Assembly: GCA_030248215.1 (NCBI GenBank) | Contig: JASANG010001409.1 | Span: 354,048 to 418,047, forward strand | DNA: 64,000 nucleotides | Direction: 5' to 3' | Origin: Enoplolaimus lenunculus | Lineage: Eukaryota; Nematoda; Enoplea; Enoplida; Thoracostomopsidae | Part shown: one piece after another, positions 22,662-31,565 of the stretch | How the letters are laid out: each line of letters begins with the position of its first letter | Position numbering within the stretch: the first letter of the stretch is position 1 | Position numbers and translations under genes: made by a program | The notes under the pieces: generated by a model | Database searches by the model: none | Told to the model about the DNA's origin: nothing | Seen by the model: the letters and a program-made list of their open reading frames with translations, nothing else

Positions 22662-22812
22662 CCTCGGCCTTTCGCGTCCAGATTTATGATGAGGATGTAA
22701 AGGAGTAGGTTTACATTCTGGATTACATTTTCTTGCTTAGGCTTAGGCTTAGGCGTAGTAAACACACATTTGCAACGCTTACGATTAGGCTTACTAGGAT
22801 TACGCTTAAGGC
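22662..22812 (-). mobile_element. TTAGGC-core hAT MITE, type B, decayed
   Basis: GGCCTTTCGCGTCCAGATTT, GTAAAGGAGTAGGTTTACATTC and TTAGGC units with ACACACATTTGCAACGC; far end decayed. Confidence 0.5.
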
Positions 22813-22814
22813 CG

Positions 22815-23525
22815 CCGCACCGAACAATTTAAATATTTTTAAACTTTTAAGCCACATCTCGTTTATTTAATTTTTGACAGGTTATACTCAAAATCAAATT
22901 TTACCTTTAGATAATCGAACGCTTAAGCCAGCCGGATGCTTGTTATCATTAAACAGGAAGCGCATTTTAATACTTTAGGGAGACATTTTTGGATAACAGA
23001 GTGCGAAATGACGGGTATAAGAGTGTCTTATACGCCATAGATAATTTTTACCGCATTAATTCCGCCCGATTATACACAATCGGGTGTTTATTAATGGCTA
23101 CTTGTGACAGCTAAGGCAAATTTCCAACAAGAATCAGTCGGAAATCTGGCATTATTTCATGTTTACAAAACATATTTCTCTCTTATACGTAAATAATTTT
23201 AAATTTGACTCATTGATAAATTTTTCAAAAACGCTAAAACGCGGAGTTTTAAAAATCTACATTGTTTTTCTTGACAACTAATTTAAGAACTTTGCATAGA
23301 AGAATTCATTTATTGGAAGCTATGTTCGTTTTTATGCTGTTTGCTGTTAGCAAAATTATTTATTTTGCGTCGAAAATAAGCAAATTAAAATTCAACAAAA
23401 TCGTGGTAATTTTGGCAAAATTATTGATCTGGTTGAACCAGTTTTGAATATTTTTATATACACTGTGTTATTAGGCTTAGGTTTATTTTAGCTATCACAA
23501 AACTTTACGCGTGGTTTAAGTGCGA
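22815..23525. other. No feature seen
   Basis: AT-rich; small hydrophobic frame at 23262-23447 is a composition effect. Confidence 0.5.
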
Positions 23526-23530
23526 ATAAA

Positions 23531-23604
23531 TCAATGTTACATATAGGGGCGTAACAGTAGATTAAACGTATTCCTAAACCTAAACCTGAGCCTAAACGTT
23601 GCAA
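23531..23604 (+). mobile_element. TTAGGC-core hAT MITE, type B, left half
   Basis: TCAATGTTACATATAGGGG with GCGTAACAGTAG, then CCTAAACC units and GTTGCAAAATGG. The right half is missing and joins a Harbinger-like fragment. Confidence 0.5.
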
Positions 23605-23683
23605 AATGGCGACCGATGGTGGCGCCGTACGGTTACCGACGTCATTAAAATAATTTAAAAAAATGTATAACGCAATCCTAAAG
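23605..23683. mobile_element. GGGTTGCGC-type Harbinger-like MITE, right-end fragment
   Basis: GGTGGCGCCGTACGG, ACCGACGTC and terminal TATAACGCAATCC followed by TAA. Confidence 0.45.
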
Positions 23684-23689
23684 TCTGGT

Positions 23690-24322
23690 ATTTTACCATT
23701 TTTGAACAAATTCGACAGTAAAGATTACCACCAATGAACAGAAAAAATTTTAACCTCAAGTTTACACAACTTACCTCAAGGTGACATAGCACTGCGTTGT
23801 CAATTAGCTGATGTGCACGTGAGCCTGGGTAAGTAGGGCCAGACGGGACTCAATCCGAACTGGAAATTTTTTGGTTAACCAAAAACCCTGGTGCGACTCT
23901 CATGTAAATTTTTCAGCACCCTCAACCAAGGTGAGCTGTCTACCCGCTTGCATGTAAACGCTAACTTTTGAGACGGATTGGAAGCCATCATTCATATTAA
24001 AACTAATCAAATTCTCGGGGTATAAATTTGACAATCATCTTTTTTGCTGAATTTCTGTAGCATATTTGTCCGTTTTTTTGCTTCGGTATCTTGAATCAGA
24101 ATTTGTTAGCGAATCCGTAGTGAAAAAATTGGAGTGTAGGCTTTTAGTTTTCGAAGACAGCCAGTGCGGTTTTAACACGCAGACCCCATTGAAACTTGTC
24201 ATTTTTATTTTTGACGTTTCTGTGTTCTCTTGTTCATTCTTAAAATACATGAAATATCAGCTAATTTACTCAGTACCTTTCAGGACGGTAAATGCGCTCA
24301 AACTAATTTTAGTGCCACAGCT
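23690..24322. other. No confident feature
   Basis: Frames at 24035-24250 (minus) and 24066-24335 (plus) overlap and neither has splice or domain support. A GTAAGT at 23828 lacks a convincing exon before it. Confidence 0.4.
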
Positions 24323-24401
24323 AAAAATAGTCTAAAGCTTAAGCTTATTCTATTCTAGTACCAAAGAAAAACGTTCCGCCCCTCATCTTTACATGGGCCA
24401 C
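24323..24401 (+). mobile_element. TTAGGC-core hAT MITE, type A, right half
   Basis: ATAGTCTAAAGCTTAAGC, CGTTCCGCCCC and CATCTTTACATGGGCC; left half lost. Confidence 0.55.
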
Positions 24402-24898
24402 TTAATGCGATAATTTGAGACATTTTTTAATTTTTGTAATACTGAGGACTAGGGTCTGTCAGGCAGAACCAATACCGGAGGCTGCATTTTGGCGCATGAT
24501 CCATTCCGGAGCATTCCGGTGTTTCACGGCCAATAGAGCAAGCTTGAGCTTTAGACTTATTTTTGCGGTTTTAACGCGTAGTTTCAGAGCTATACGTACG
24601 TTCACGTTCTAGCTAAGGTATATGATTTGGCTAACGTTAAGTCCTGGTTTAAGTTAAGGCTTATAAAACAGCTTGTGTGGGCTTTTAGGCTAGAGTGTTA
24701 CATAGACTAAGTCATAAAATCAGGTTTAGGCTTTAGCTAATTTCATGACAAGCAAATATTCTTTGTATTACTGTTTTAATCTTCGCCCTAAACTTACTCT
24801 ATACTATTTTCCCCCAGGTCATTACGTTTGGGGATAACTTGCTAAGCGGAGAATCCTAAATTAGTACCCATCATTGCAGAAAAATTACTAAACTCCTA
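24402..24898. other. Decayed MITE-like sequence
   Basis: 24530-24790 holds AGAGCAAGCTTGAGCTTTAG and scattered TTAGGC-like units, probably a strongly decayed TTAGGC-core element without usable ends. Confidence 0.3.
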
Positions 24899-25149
24899 CA
24901 CTCTAAATTCCAATAAATTAATTAATCAACTCAGACGGAAAGTTAGTTATTTCTAAGCTAATACCAGTAAACTTTAACTTGCTCTGAGTTGAGTTGATTC
25001 CCTCAATGAGTCAAGTTGACTCCGGAGGAGTTGATGAATTAAATTAGAAGGAGGTGAATAAACTAACATTTGTGCGTTCTGATAGTCCTAACTCAGACTA
25101 AGCGATTCAACTTATTTTGAGTTAAAATCAACTCACTGGAATTTATAGT
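24899..25149. mobile_element. CACTG-ended MITE, AACTCA type (copy 2)
   Basis: CACTCTAAATTCCAATAAATT to AACTCACTGGAATTTATAGT, interior GAGTTGAGTTGATT and CAACTCAG. Confidence 0.6.
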
Positions 25150-25489
25150 ATACCAATTAAATAGGAAACGTCATAATTTGGTTTTATCTTGCATTTATAA
25201 GGTATTCGTTTTTGATTGGCTAAAGCTACAACAGATTTGCAGAGTCAGCCACAGAACCATTAACTGGATTAGTGTCTTACCGAAGACCAGACATTTTTCC
25301 GCTTTGTCATATTGTACTGTTATAATTACAGGGTACTATTAACTAAATGAAAACCACCTTATAATTTTCGGATATAATCCCGAATCTAAATACATACTTA
25401 GGTAACAGTCTCCGGTAGATTTCTTAATTTTGACTAAAAAATAGACAATTCAAAATAATATAATAATAATAATAATAATTTAAGAAAAA

Positions 25490-25586
25490 ATGAATTTGTC
25501 TACACCGTCAAGAGTATCTTACTCTGCGTCAGCGTTGCTTGGAACATTGTTTTTATTGGGAATTTTGTTTACGACCATAAACTGTG
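25490..25586 (+). CDS. Signal-peptide exon of the secreted protein gene
   Basis: ATG in the context gaaaaaATGa, 32 codons and one base, then GTAAGT. Hydrophobic core at residues 15-30. A short TAA microsatellite (25455-25481) lies just upstream of the start. Confidence 0.5.
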
Positions 25587-26714
25587 GTAAGTATTTATGA
25601 TTTTTAGTTTGGTATTTTATAGACGAACGCACAGTTTGCTAACAAGAGTAAACATTTTCAGGAAGGGCATACAACGATTTTATATCACTTTCAAGTGGAA
25701 CGGCAAACGCTATTTTAGGAGGGCTATAATTGATCCAAAAAGCTGACATGTCCGTAATGAAATTGAAAGCAATTGCTGAACCTAGAAGCCCAACGCCAAG
25801 AAATTTGACCAATTTTACTTTTACGGGCGTAAACAGTACATTAGCGTATTCCTGACCCTAAGCCTAAGCGTTACAAAAGTGTGTTCCTAAGCCTAAGCCT
25901 AGGCATTGCAAAAATGTGTTCTTAAGTCTAAGCATATGTCTAAGCGTTGTAAAAGTGTGTTCTTAAACCTAAGCCTAAGCATTGAATAAATGTGTTCCAA
26001 AGCCTAAACCTAAGCCTAAGCCCACACCTAAGCAAAAAATGTAATCTAGAATCTAAACCTACTTTTTATACACCCACCAGAAACCTGGACGCTCCTAAAA
26101 GTAACATGGGCCTTAAATTTTATGAATAATATTGGCCAGTTAAATTTCGCTCGCTTAAACCCGAAATGGTAATTTGCATAAATTTAGGAAACGTGAAACC
26201 AAATTTGGATTTTAATAACCAAACATTTTGCGTACCCCAAGGACCAAAGTATACAAGTTTGGTTTAGGCAAAACAAAAACTAACCTAATAAGTTAACTAT
26301 TCAGAGCTCAATTCAGCCGCCACGGCTCGACGGCGGCATTCAGGACTTGACACTGTTGATTGCGCCGCTATGCCAGCGGGCAAATCTGTTCCCGGAGGCG
26401 TCGGGCCGTGCCAATGTTGCCGAATGGAATGTTGGTACGGTGAACAAGCCAGCCATTACGACTCGACTGGTAACGCGCCAAAGTCTGACACCGAAACCCT
26501 GTTGATGTTGATGAGGATTAAGCTGTGTTCGCAACAAAAATGTTCTGACGTTTGCAACAATTTCGACAACAACAAAAACAACAACAACAACAACAACAAC
26601 AAAAAGAACAACAACAAAATTGACAAAAATAAACGAAAATATGAATCGAACAGTCGACGCACTACAACACATAAGCGTGCTAAAGTGTTTGGATTATTAA
26701 TCCGACGTGTGTGA
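25490..26714 (+). CDS. Small secreted Cys-containing, Asn/Lys-rich protein, two exons
   Basis: Exon 1 (25490-25586) encodes MNLSTPSRVSYSAS followed by a hydrophobic run ALLGTLFLLGILFTTI and NC, a clear signal peptide, then a canonical donor GTAAGT in phase 1. Exon 2 begins after TATTCAG at 26304 or ATTCAG at 26316. Both acceptors keep the same frame (12 bases apart) and read to TGA at 26714, giving 168 or 164 residues. The mature part has a PCQCCRMECWYG cluster, later cysteines in KLCSQQKCSDVCNN, an Asn/Lys tract from a CAA/AAC microsatellite, and a basic tail with KRK and RR pairs. Exon 2 is more G/C-rich than its surroundings. No family is recognised; a secreted peptide precursor or extracellular protein is an inference. 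The intron holds a type-B MITE (25807-26112). No AATAAA was found before the next MITE. Confidence 0.5.
25807..26112 (+). mobile_element. TTAGGC-core hAT MITE, type B, in intron of secreted-protein gene
   Basis: GACCAATTTTACTTTTACG to CCTAAAAGTAACATGGGCC. Duplication AGAAATTT / TTAAATTT, 6 of 8. Four internal units with GTGTGTTCCTAAGCC. Confidence 0.75.
26305..26714 (+). CDS. Second exon of the secreted protein gene
   Basis: Open after either of two in-frame CAG acceptors (26304, 26316). Cysteine clusters in the first half, Asn/Lys low complexity and a basic end in the second. The two close acceptors could give isoforms differing by four residues. Confidence 0.45.
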
Positions 26715-26773
26715 CTGGTAGATTCCGTTATTATCAGACCGCGTTAGGTTTTAAACACCGGTATCCTCAGCCT

Positions 26774-26989
26774 CCGCCCATGTATAGAACAGGGCCGGAA
26801 CAGTAGTATAAGCCTAAGCCTAAGCCTAAGCCTAAGCCTAAGCCTAAGCCTAAGCCTAAGCCTAAGCCTAAGCCTAAGCCTAAGCCTAAGCCTAAGCTTA
26901 AGCCTAAGCAAAAAAATTAGTCTAAAGCTTAAACTGACTCTATTATAGCCCCTCCAGAAAACGATCCGGACCTGTTCTGTACATGGGCC
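26774..26989 (+). mobile_element. TTAGGC-core hAT MITE, type C, with ~16-unit hexamer run
   Basis: GCCCATGTATAGAACAGG to CCTGTTCTGTACATGGGCC. Duplication CTCAGCCT / CTCAGCGT, 7 of 8. The core (26812-26905) is an almost pure GCCTAA array with no spacer. Confidence 0.8.
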
Positions 26990-27123
26990 CTCAGCGTTAT
27001 ACCGCCGAAAACTAAAACGGCGGTGTACGACTTTGGCTAAACAAATTTTTGTTAGTATATTTAATATTCGGCTCTTGTAAGCTTTTCAATGGCCCACATA
27101 TACAGGTTTAGCATAGCTTATTT

Positions 27124-27329
27124 GGCCAATGTTACTGTTAATTCCTAAGCCTAAGTCTAAGCCTAAGCGTTGCAAAAATGTGTTCCTAAGCATAAGCCTA
27201 AGCCTAAGCGTTGCAAAAATGCGTTCCTAAGCATAAGCCTAAGCCTAAGCAAAAATGTAATCTAGAATCTAAACCTACTCTTTTACAGACCCCCCAAAAA
27301 CCTATACGCCCCTTAAAGTAACATGAGCC
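27124..27329 (+). mobile_element. TTAGGC-core hAT MITE, type B
   Basis: GGCCAATGTTACTGTTAATT to CCTTAAAGTAACATGAGCC. Lacks the GGGGCGTAACAG block on the left. Core with GCGTTGCAAAAATG spacers. Confidence 0.7.
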
Positions 27330-27507
27330 GCTTTTTTGCTGGCTAACTGGTGGTAGTTTCTTATGATCAAGAGTGTACGATTATTTTTAGACAATATTAG
27401 TTACTGCATCTAGAAATATATCACTTTTGCTTAGGATACCTATGATAACTGCATTCGGTAGTGTGTAGAATATTGCACGTTTTGCCAACAACTGCATATT
27501 CAAGGAA

Positions 27508-27590
27508 ATGGTGGTGTAAGCCAAAAATGCAACGCGAGCAGGGTACATTGTTATGTGCACAAAGTGCACCAAAAGTTTTATATCCACACC
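27508..27590. mobile_element. CAAGAGTG-type MITE fragment
   Basis: CCAAAAATGCAACGCGAGC and GTACATTGTTATGTGCAC resemble the right part of the element at 27744-28082. Confidence 0.35.
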
Positions 27591-27743
27591 AGGGGGGTGG
27601 GGCTATCTGAAAGTATTACCCTGTCTAAGTCCAAACCTGAGAATACCGGATCTCGGTTTGATTATCAAAGATGGTTTTATTGTGATGTGGTGCTTTGGTT
27701 CCGGTATAAAAAATTTAGACTTAAATTATCGTATTTAGTATCA

Positions 27744-28082
27744 TCAAGAGTGGATGACCATTCTAACAAGAGTGTGCAACTGCCGAAATTTAGTGGTACA
27801 AAATGTAGCACGGCGTTATATTTTTGGTCGACCTCCCGGTATTTAGAGGGGGGTAGTTGATGTTTGAAACGTAGAATCCGCATGGTTTTAAAATTATAAC
27901 CTGAGTTAATCTACAACTACAATATTTAAACGTGTAAAATTGAAAAAATTGTCAAACTTGACCACCCCCCTTTAAATAAGATGAGATAGGCCAAAAACGC
28001 AACGCGTGCCGGCTACATTGTTTTGTACACAGAATTTACCAAGTTGCACACTCTTGTTATAAAGAGTGATCATCCACTCTTG
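27744..28082. mobile_element. CAAGAGTG-ended MITE, full length
   Basis: Ends CAAGAGTGGATGACCATTC with AACAAGAGTGTGCAACT, inverted at the right as AGTTGCACACTCTTGTTAT and ATCATCCACTCTTG. Same layout at 42816-43150. Confidence 0.7.
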
Positions 28083-28486
28083 GTATGTATTAATCTGAAA
28101 CTTTTTCTCCTTTGTACTATGAAAAGGAATGACCAATTAATCATAATCTTATACGCATCGTCGGCAAATACTTGTTCAAATTTCAATATCTGTGGTTGAA
28201 ATTTTTTTAAATTTGATTTTGAATTTGCGTTCAAATATGTATAATCATTTCTTAGAAATTTGAAATTTGATTTACACTGCCAGTTTGAAAAAATTTGAAA
28301 GTTACCTCTAATTTAGCAATCGTGTTTTGGCACTCATAAATGTAAATATATCTCAAAACACAATATGACTTACAGTCAAATTTCTCCTTCGACTCGCAAC
28401 CTAACTGTGACCCAACAATTTGCCTGATTTCCCATTTCTAACTCGGTTGACATAGATGACAACTGTTAGATGCGTTTGGAGCTCCA
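28083..28486. other. No feature seen
   Basis: AT-rich, with scattered AATTTGAAATTTG; no gene recognised. Confidence 0.5.
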
Positions 28487-28866
28487 GCCAATGTATAAAA
28501 CAGGGCCGCAACAGTAGAATAAGCCAATTCCTAAGCCTAAACCCGGTCAATGTATAGAACAGGGGCGAAACAGTACAAACATATTCCTAAGCCTACGCCT
28601 AAACCTAAGCGTAAAAATGAGCTTAAACCAAACACCTAAGCCTAAACCTAAGCTAAAAAGTTAGTCTAAAGCTTAAGCTTACTTTAGCCCCGGCCGGCAG
28701 AAAAACGTTCCGCCCCTGATTTTACATGGACCACTTTAAGCCTAAGCCTTAAGATAAGCTTATGGTACTTAACGCTAAGCCTAAGCCTAAGGAAAAAATT
28801 ATCTAAAGCTAGAGCGTACACTATTGTTGTTCCGCGAAAAAACAGTCCGCCTCTGATCTTTACAGC
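28487..28866 (+). mobile_element. TTAGGC-core hAT MITE split by a second copy
   Basis: Left piece 28487-28545 (GCCAATGTATAAAACAGGG, type C) and right piece 28734-28866 (GTCCGCCTCTGATCTTTACA, type A) flank the inner copy. Reading them as one interrupted element is an inference. Confidence 0.5.
28546..28733 (+). mobile_element. TTAGGC-core hAT MITE, C-left/A-right, nested
   Basis: CGGTCAATGTATAGAACAGG, then GGGGCGAAACAG; right end CGTTCCGCCCCTGATTTTAC ending CATGGACC. Confidence 0.6.
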
Positions 28867-29190
28867 AGTCTGAGTTTATCAGCTAAAATTGTAAAGTTGG
28901 TTTTTGATGATGGCGAACCGAAAATTCATTCGAAACAAATATGGTTTCGTGTATTTGTGCTGTTGCGTATTGAAATAAAAGTGTTAAATGTGTCATTTTA
29001 TAAATAATCGGTTTATAAACCAAAATAATCAGCCTACGCCTAACAACAACAGAGGCAGAAAATTTTTTAATGAATTAAGCCAAACATGGTTCTAAGTCTA
29101 ACTGTAAAGTTGAACAGAACCGAATGTCATATTCTCACAATTGCTTGGTATGGTGTCAGTGTTAATATAGAGAAGTTCTGAAGAGTAAAA
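28867..29190. other. No feature seen
   Basis: AT-rich with no recognisable gene or repeat. Confidence 0.5.
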
Positions 29191-29194
29191 TGTC

Positions 29195-29377
29195 GGCCAA
29201 TGTTACTTTAAGAGGCGTAACAGCAGGTTAAGCGTATTCCTAAGCCTAAAGCGTAAGCCTAAGCGTTGCAAAAATGTGTTCCTAAGCCTAAGCCTAAGCC
29301 TAAGGCTAAGCCTAAGCTAGAAATGTAATCTAGAATCTAAAGCTAGAAACCTGGACGTCCCTGAAACTAACATGGGA
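29195..29377 (+). mobile_element. TTAGGC-core hAT MITE, type B
   Basis: GGCCAATGTTACTTTAAGAGG to CCCTGAAACTAACATGGGA; core with GCGTTGCAAAAATGTG spacer. Confidence 0.7.
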
Positions 29378-29451
29378 CAAAATATCTATACTGTTTGGTT
29401 ATACAAAACATTTTCGTTTGTACCATTTCTCAACATTTACTGCTGAGGTTT

Positions 29452-29732
29452 AGGCCCATATTATTTATTAAACGTGTGTGTATAGCAATTACCATCAATT
29501 AGGTCCATATTCTCAAATGCGTATAGCACCTATCATCAATTAGCGATAAATTTTCAAACTGACGAACATCTGTAGTTGTAGATCTCAAAATTGGTGCAGA
29601 AGTAGGAAATATCAAACGCGGTTAATCTGCTAAATTTCGAACCTCACCATGCGCTGGCTCCAAAGTTACAGGACCTATCACCAACTGGTTATAGGTGCTA
29701 CTCACATTTGAGAATACGGGCTTAGATTCTCA
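29452..29732. mobile_element. TATTCTCAAATG-ended MITE, with partial second copy
   Basis: The full copy is 29502-29732: GGTCCATATTCTCAAATGCG to CACATTTGAGAATACGGGC, with TATAGCACCTATCA in each arm. A partial left arm (29452-29501) lies directly before it. Related copy at 58644-58866. Confidence 0.6.
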
Positions 29733-29884
29733 AACTAACTAACTATTGCAGTTGTTGAACTAAAAATTGGTACATTTATATCAAACTCAGGCTTAGGCAA
29801 ACGCTTCGGAAAAGCAAGTTCTTAAATCTAATTGTAAACGTAAATGTAGGAGAAAGTGACCATGAGCCAAAGCATTTGTTTCTC

Positions 29885-30053
29885 GGCCCATGTATTAAGA
29901 TCAGGGGCAGAACGTTTTTCTGGTGGACAACAATAGAGTAAACTTAGGCTTCAGGCTAATTTTTTGCTGAACGCTTAGGCGAAGGTTTAGGCTTAGGCTT
30001 AGGCTTAGGAGCATGCTTATACTATTGCAACGATCCTGTTCTATACATTGGCT
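29885..30053 (-). mobile_element. TTAGGC-core hAT MITE, A-type to C-type ends
   Basis: GGCCCATGTATTAAGATCAG with AACGTTTTTCTGG (type A) to GATCCTGTTCTATACATTGG (type C). Confidence 0.6.
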
Positions 30054-30489
30054 TATGTCTCAATTACAGTGGTTCGCTTTTGCTTTCTTAAACCATCTCG
30101 TTGTCCTGGAACTCTGTCTCTGCTACACTTTTGTCACTGTATTCTTGAAGTTATACAGCAAATGTTTACCTCGACTTTGCAGTGACTGTTTATGCAGTTT
30201 GCAGTTTTTTAGCAATTTCTTTTATTGCAAATATTGTGCTTTGTGCGATGGCAAACAACACCAACACTCTTTTTTGTGTTTTTAAAAGTTTAAGGTCTTT
30301 GCTTAAGCCTGAGTTCATTTTGCCGCTGGACAGTTGAAATCCTAACGCGTAAAATGTCTGAAATTTTTATGTTTAAGTTTTAGTCGAGTTAACGTGGGTC
30401 ATAGAGGTTCGCTTAAATTTTTAAATAAGAGTCATTGAAGTGACTGAACGGAAAATATTAAAAGTTCGTTTTTCAACTCTCGCGACCCG
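30054..30489. other. No confident feature
   Basis: A plus-strand frame (30013-30285) begins in the MITE and has no support. No repeats. Confidence 0.4.
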
Positions 30490-30896
30490 TTTTTTCCATC
30501 ACCACTTATACTCAAGGCACGTTTAGATCCCAGGTCAAAGCCGGCGTTCGAAATTTGGGCAATAAACGTTTTGTTTAGGCTCAGGTTTAGGCATAGGCCT
30601 ATTTTTTACTGTTTACGCTTAAGATAAGGTTTGCGCTTTCGGCTATAGTATATGTATGCTTATGCTATTGTAACAGTCATGATCTATATATACATTGATC
30701 GAAAATTAGGCTAAACATTGGCGCTACAGTAGTATATACAAGCATATTCCAAGTCCTAAACCTAGGCTTAAGCTTAAGCGTAATATTGAGCTTATACTTA
30801 AGCCTAAGCCTAAGCAAAATATTAGTCTGAAGCTTTCGCTAACTCTATTCCAATCCGAAGGTATTTTAACGTTTCGTCCCTGATCTTTACATTATC
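30490..30896. mobile_element. Two decayed TTAGGC-core MITEs, head to head
   Basis: 30570-30702 has TTTAGGCTCAGG units and ends ATATACATTGATC. 30710-30896 has CCTAAGCC units, TTAGTCTGAAGC and ends CTGATCTTTACATTATCC. They lie upstream of the beta-propeller gene. Confidence 0.45.
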
Positions 30897-31150
30897 CGGA
30901 AATTGTAAGGCGAAAACTGCGTTATGCCGGTAAGCTTGAATATTTCGCTGCCTTCACAGTCCTGTGTGTACAAGAATGTTAAAACCTTTTTGACCGTTTA
31001 GCTTTGACTATGACTTGGACTCAGAAATGAAGTTTGAAATGATAGAAAAACAAAGTTAAATATTTCAAAAATAAATTGTGTTACAATATCTAAAAATTAT
31101 ATTTTAAAAGTAAAACAATTTTTTAATGTTTCAAAAAAACAACACACACC

Positions 31151-31565
31151 ATGTGTACAACGCAACTGCAGTTTGACGAATCGCTATTCAAAAGCCCTAC
31201 AGACGTGTGCTTTATTCGTCCAGCCAGCATTGAGCCCACAGAGCAAACGCGTGAATTGTTACTAGCGATTTCTGACGAATCGGACGGTGTAAAAATTGCA
31301 AATTTTTGGACGCAAAAAATTATTAAAACAATTACACTGCAAACTGCAGATGCAAAAGCAATTTGCTACAATTCAACCAAGCGACAGTTAGTCGTAAGCG
31401 CTGCAAGACAGCCAACTGGCGAACCACTGGAGCTTCAGATTATTGAATTTGAATCGGGAAAAGTTGTCGAAACAGTGCCATTGCCTCAACAACCAGAAAT
31501 TAACCCTAATTATACTCGATGGGTGACGTATGATGCGGCTACAAGTATAACTGCATCTGTGTTTC
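31151..31565 (+). CDS. Beta-propeller gene, exon 1 (N-terminal)
   Basis: Open from ATG at 31151. The frame runs on to 31576, but exon 2 requires a phase-1 junction, which fits a GT at 31566. It encodes about 138 residues with two propeller-like blades. The MITE at 31590 lies only some 24 bases past this donor. Confidence 0.72.

Noticed and set aside
24035-24335. Overlapping frames on both strands
   Set aside because: Neither has splice, start or similarity support; only composition suggests coding.
26340-26672. Minus-strand frames with poly-Val/Leu
   Set aside because: Shadow of the CAA/AAC tract in the plus-strand secreted-protein exon.
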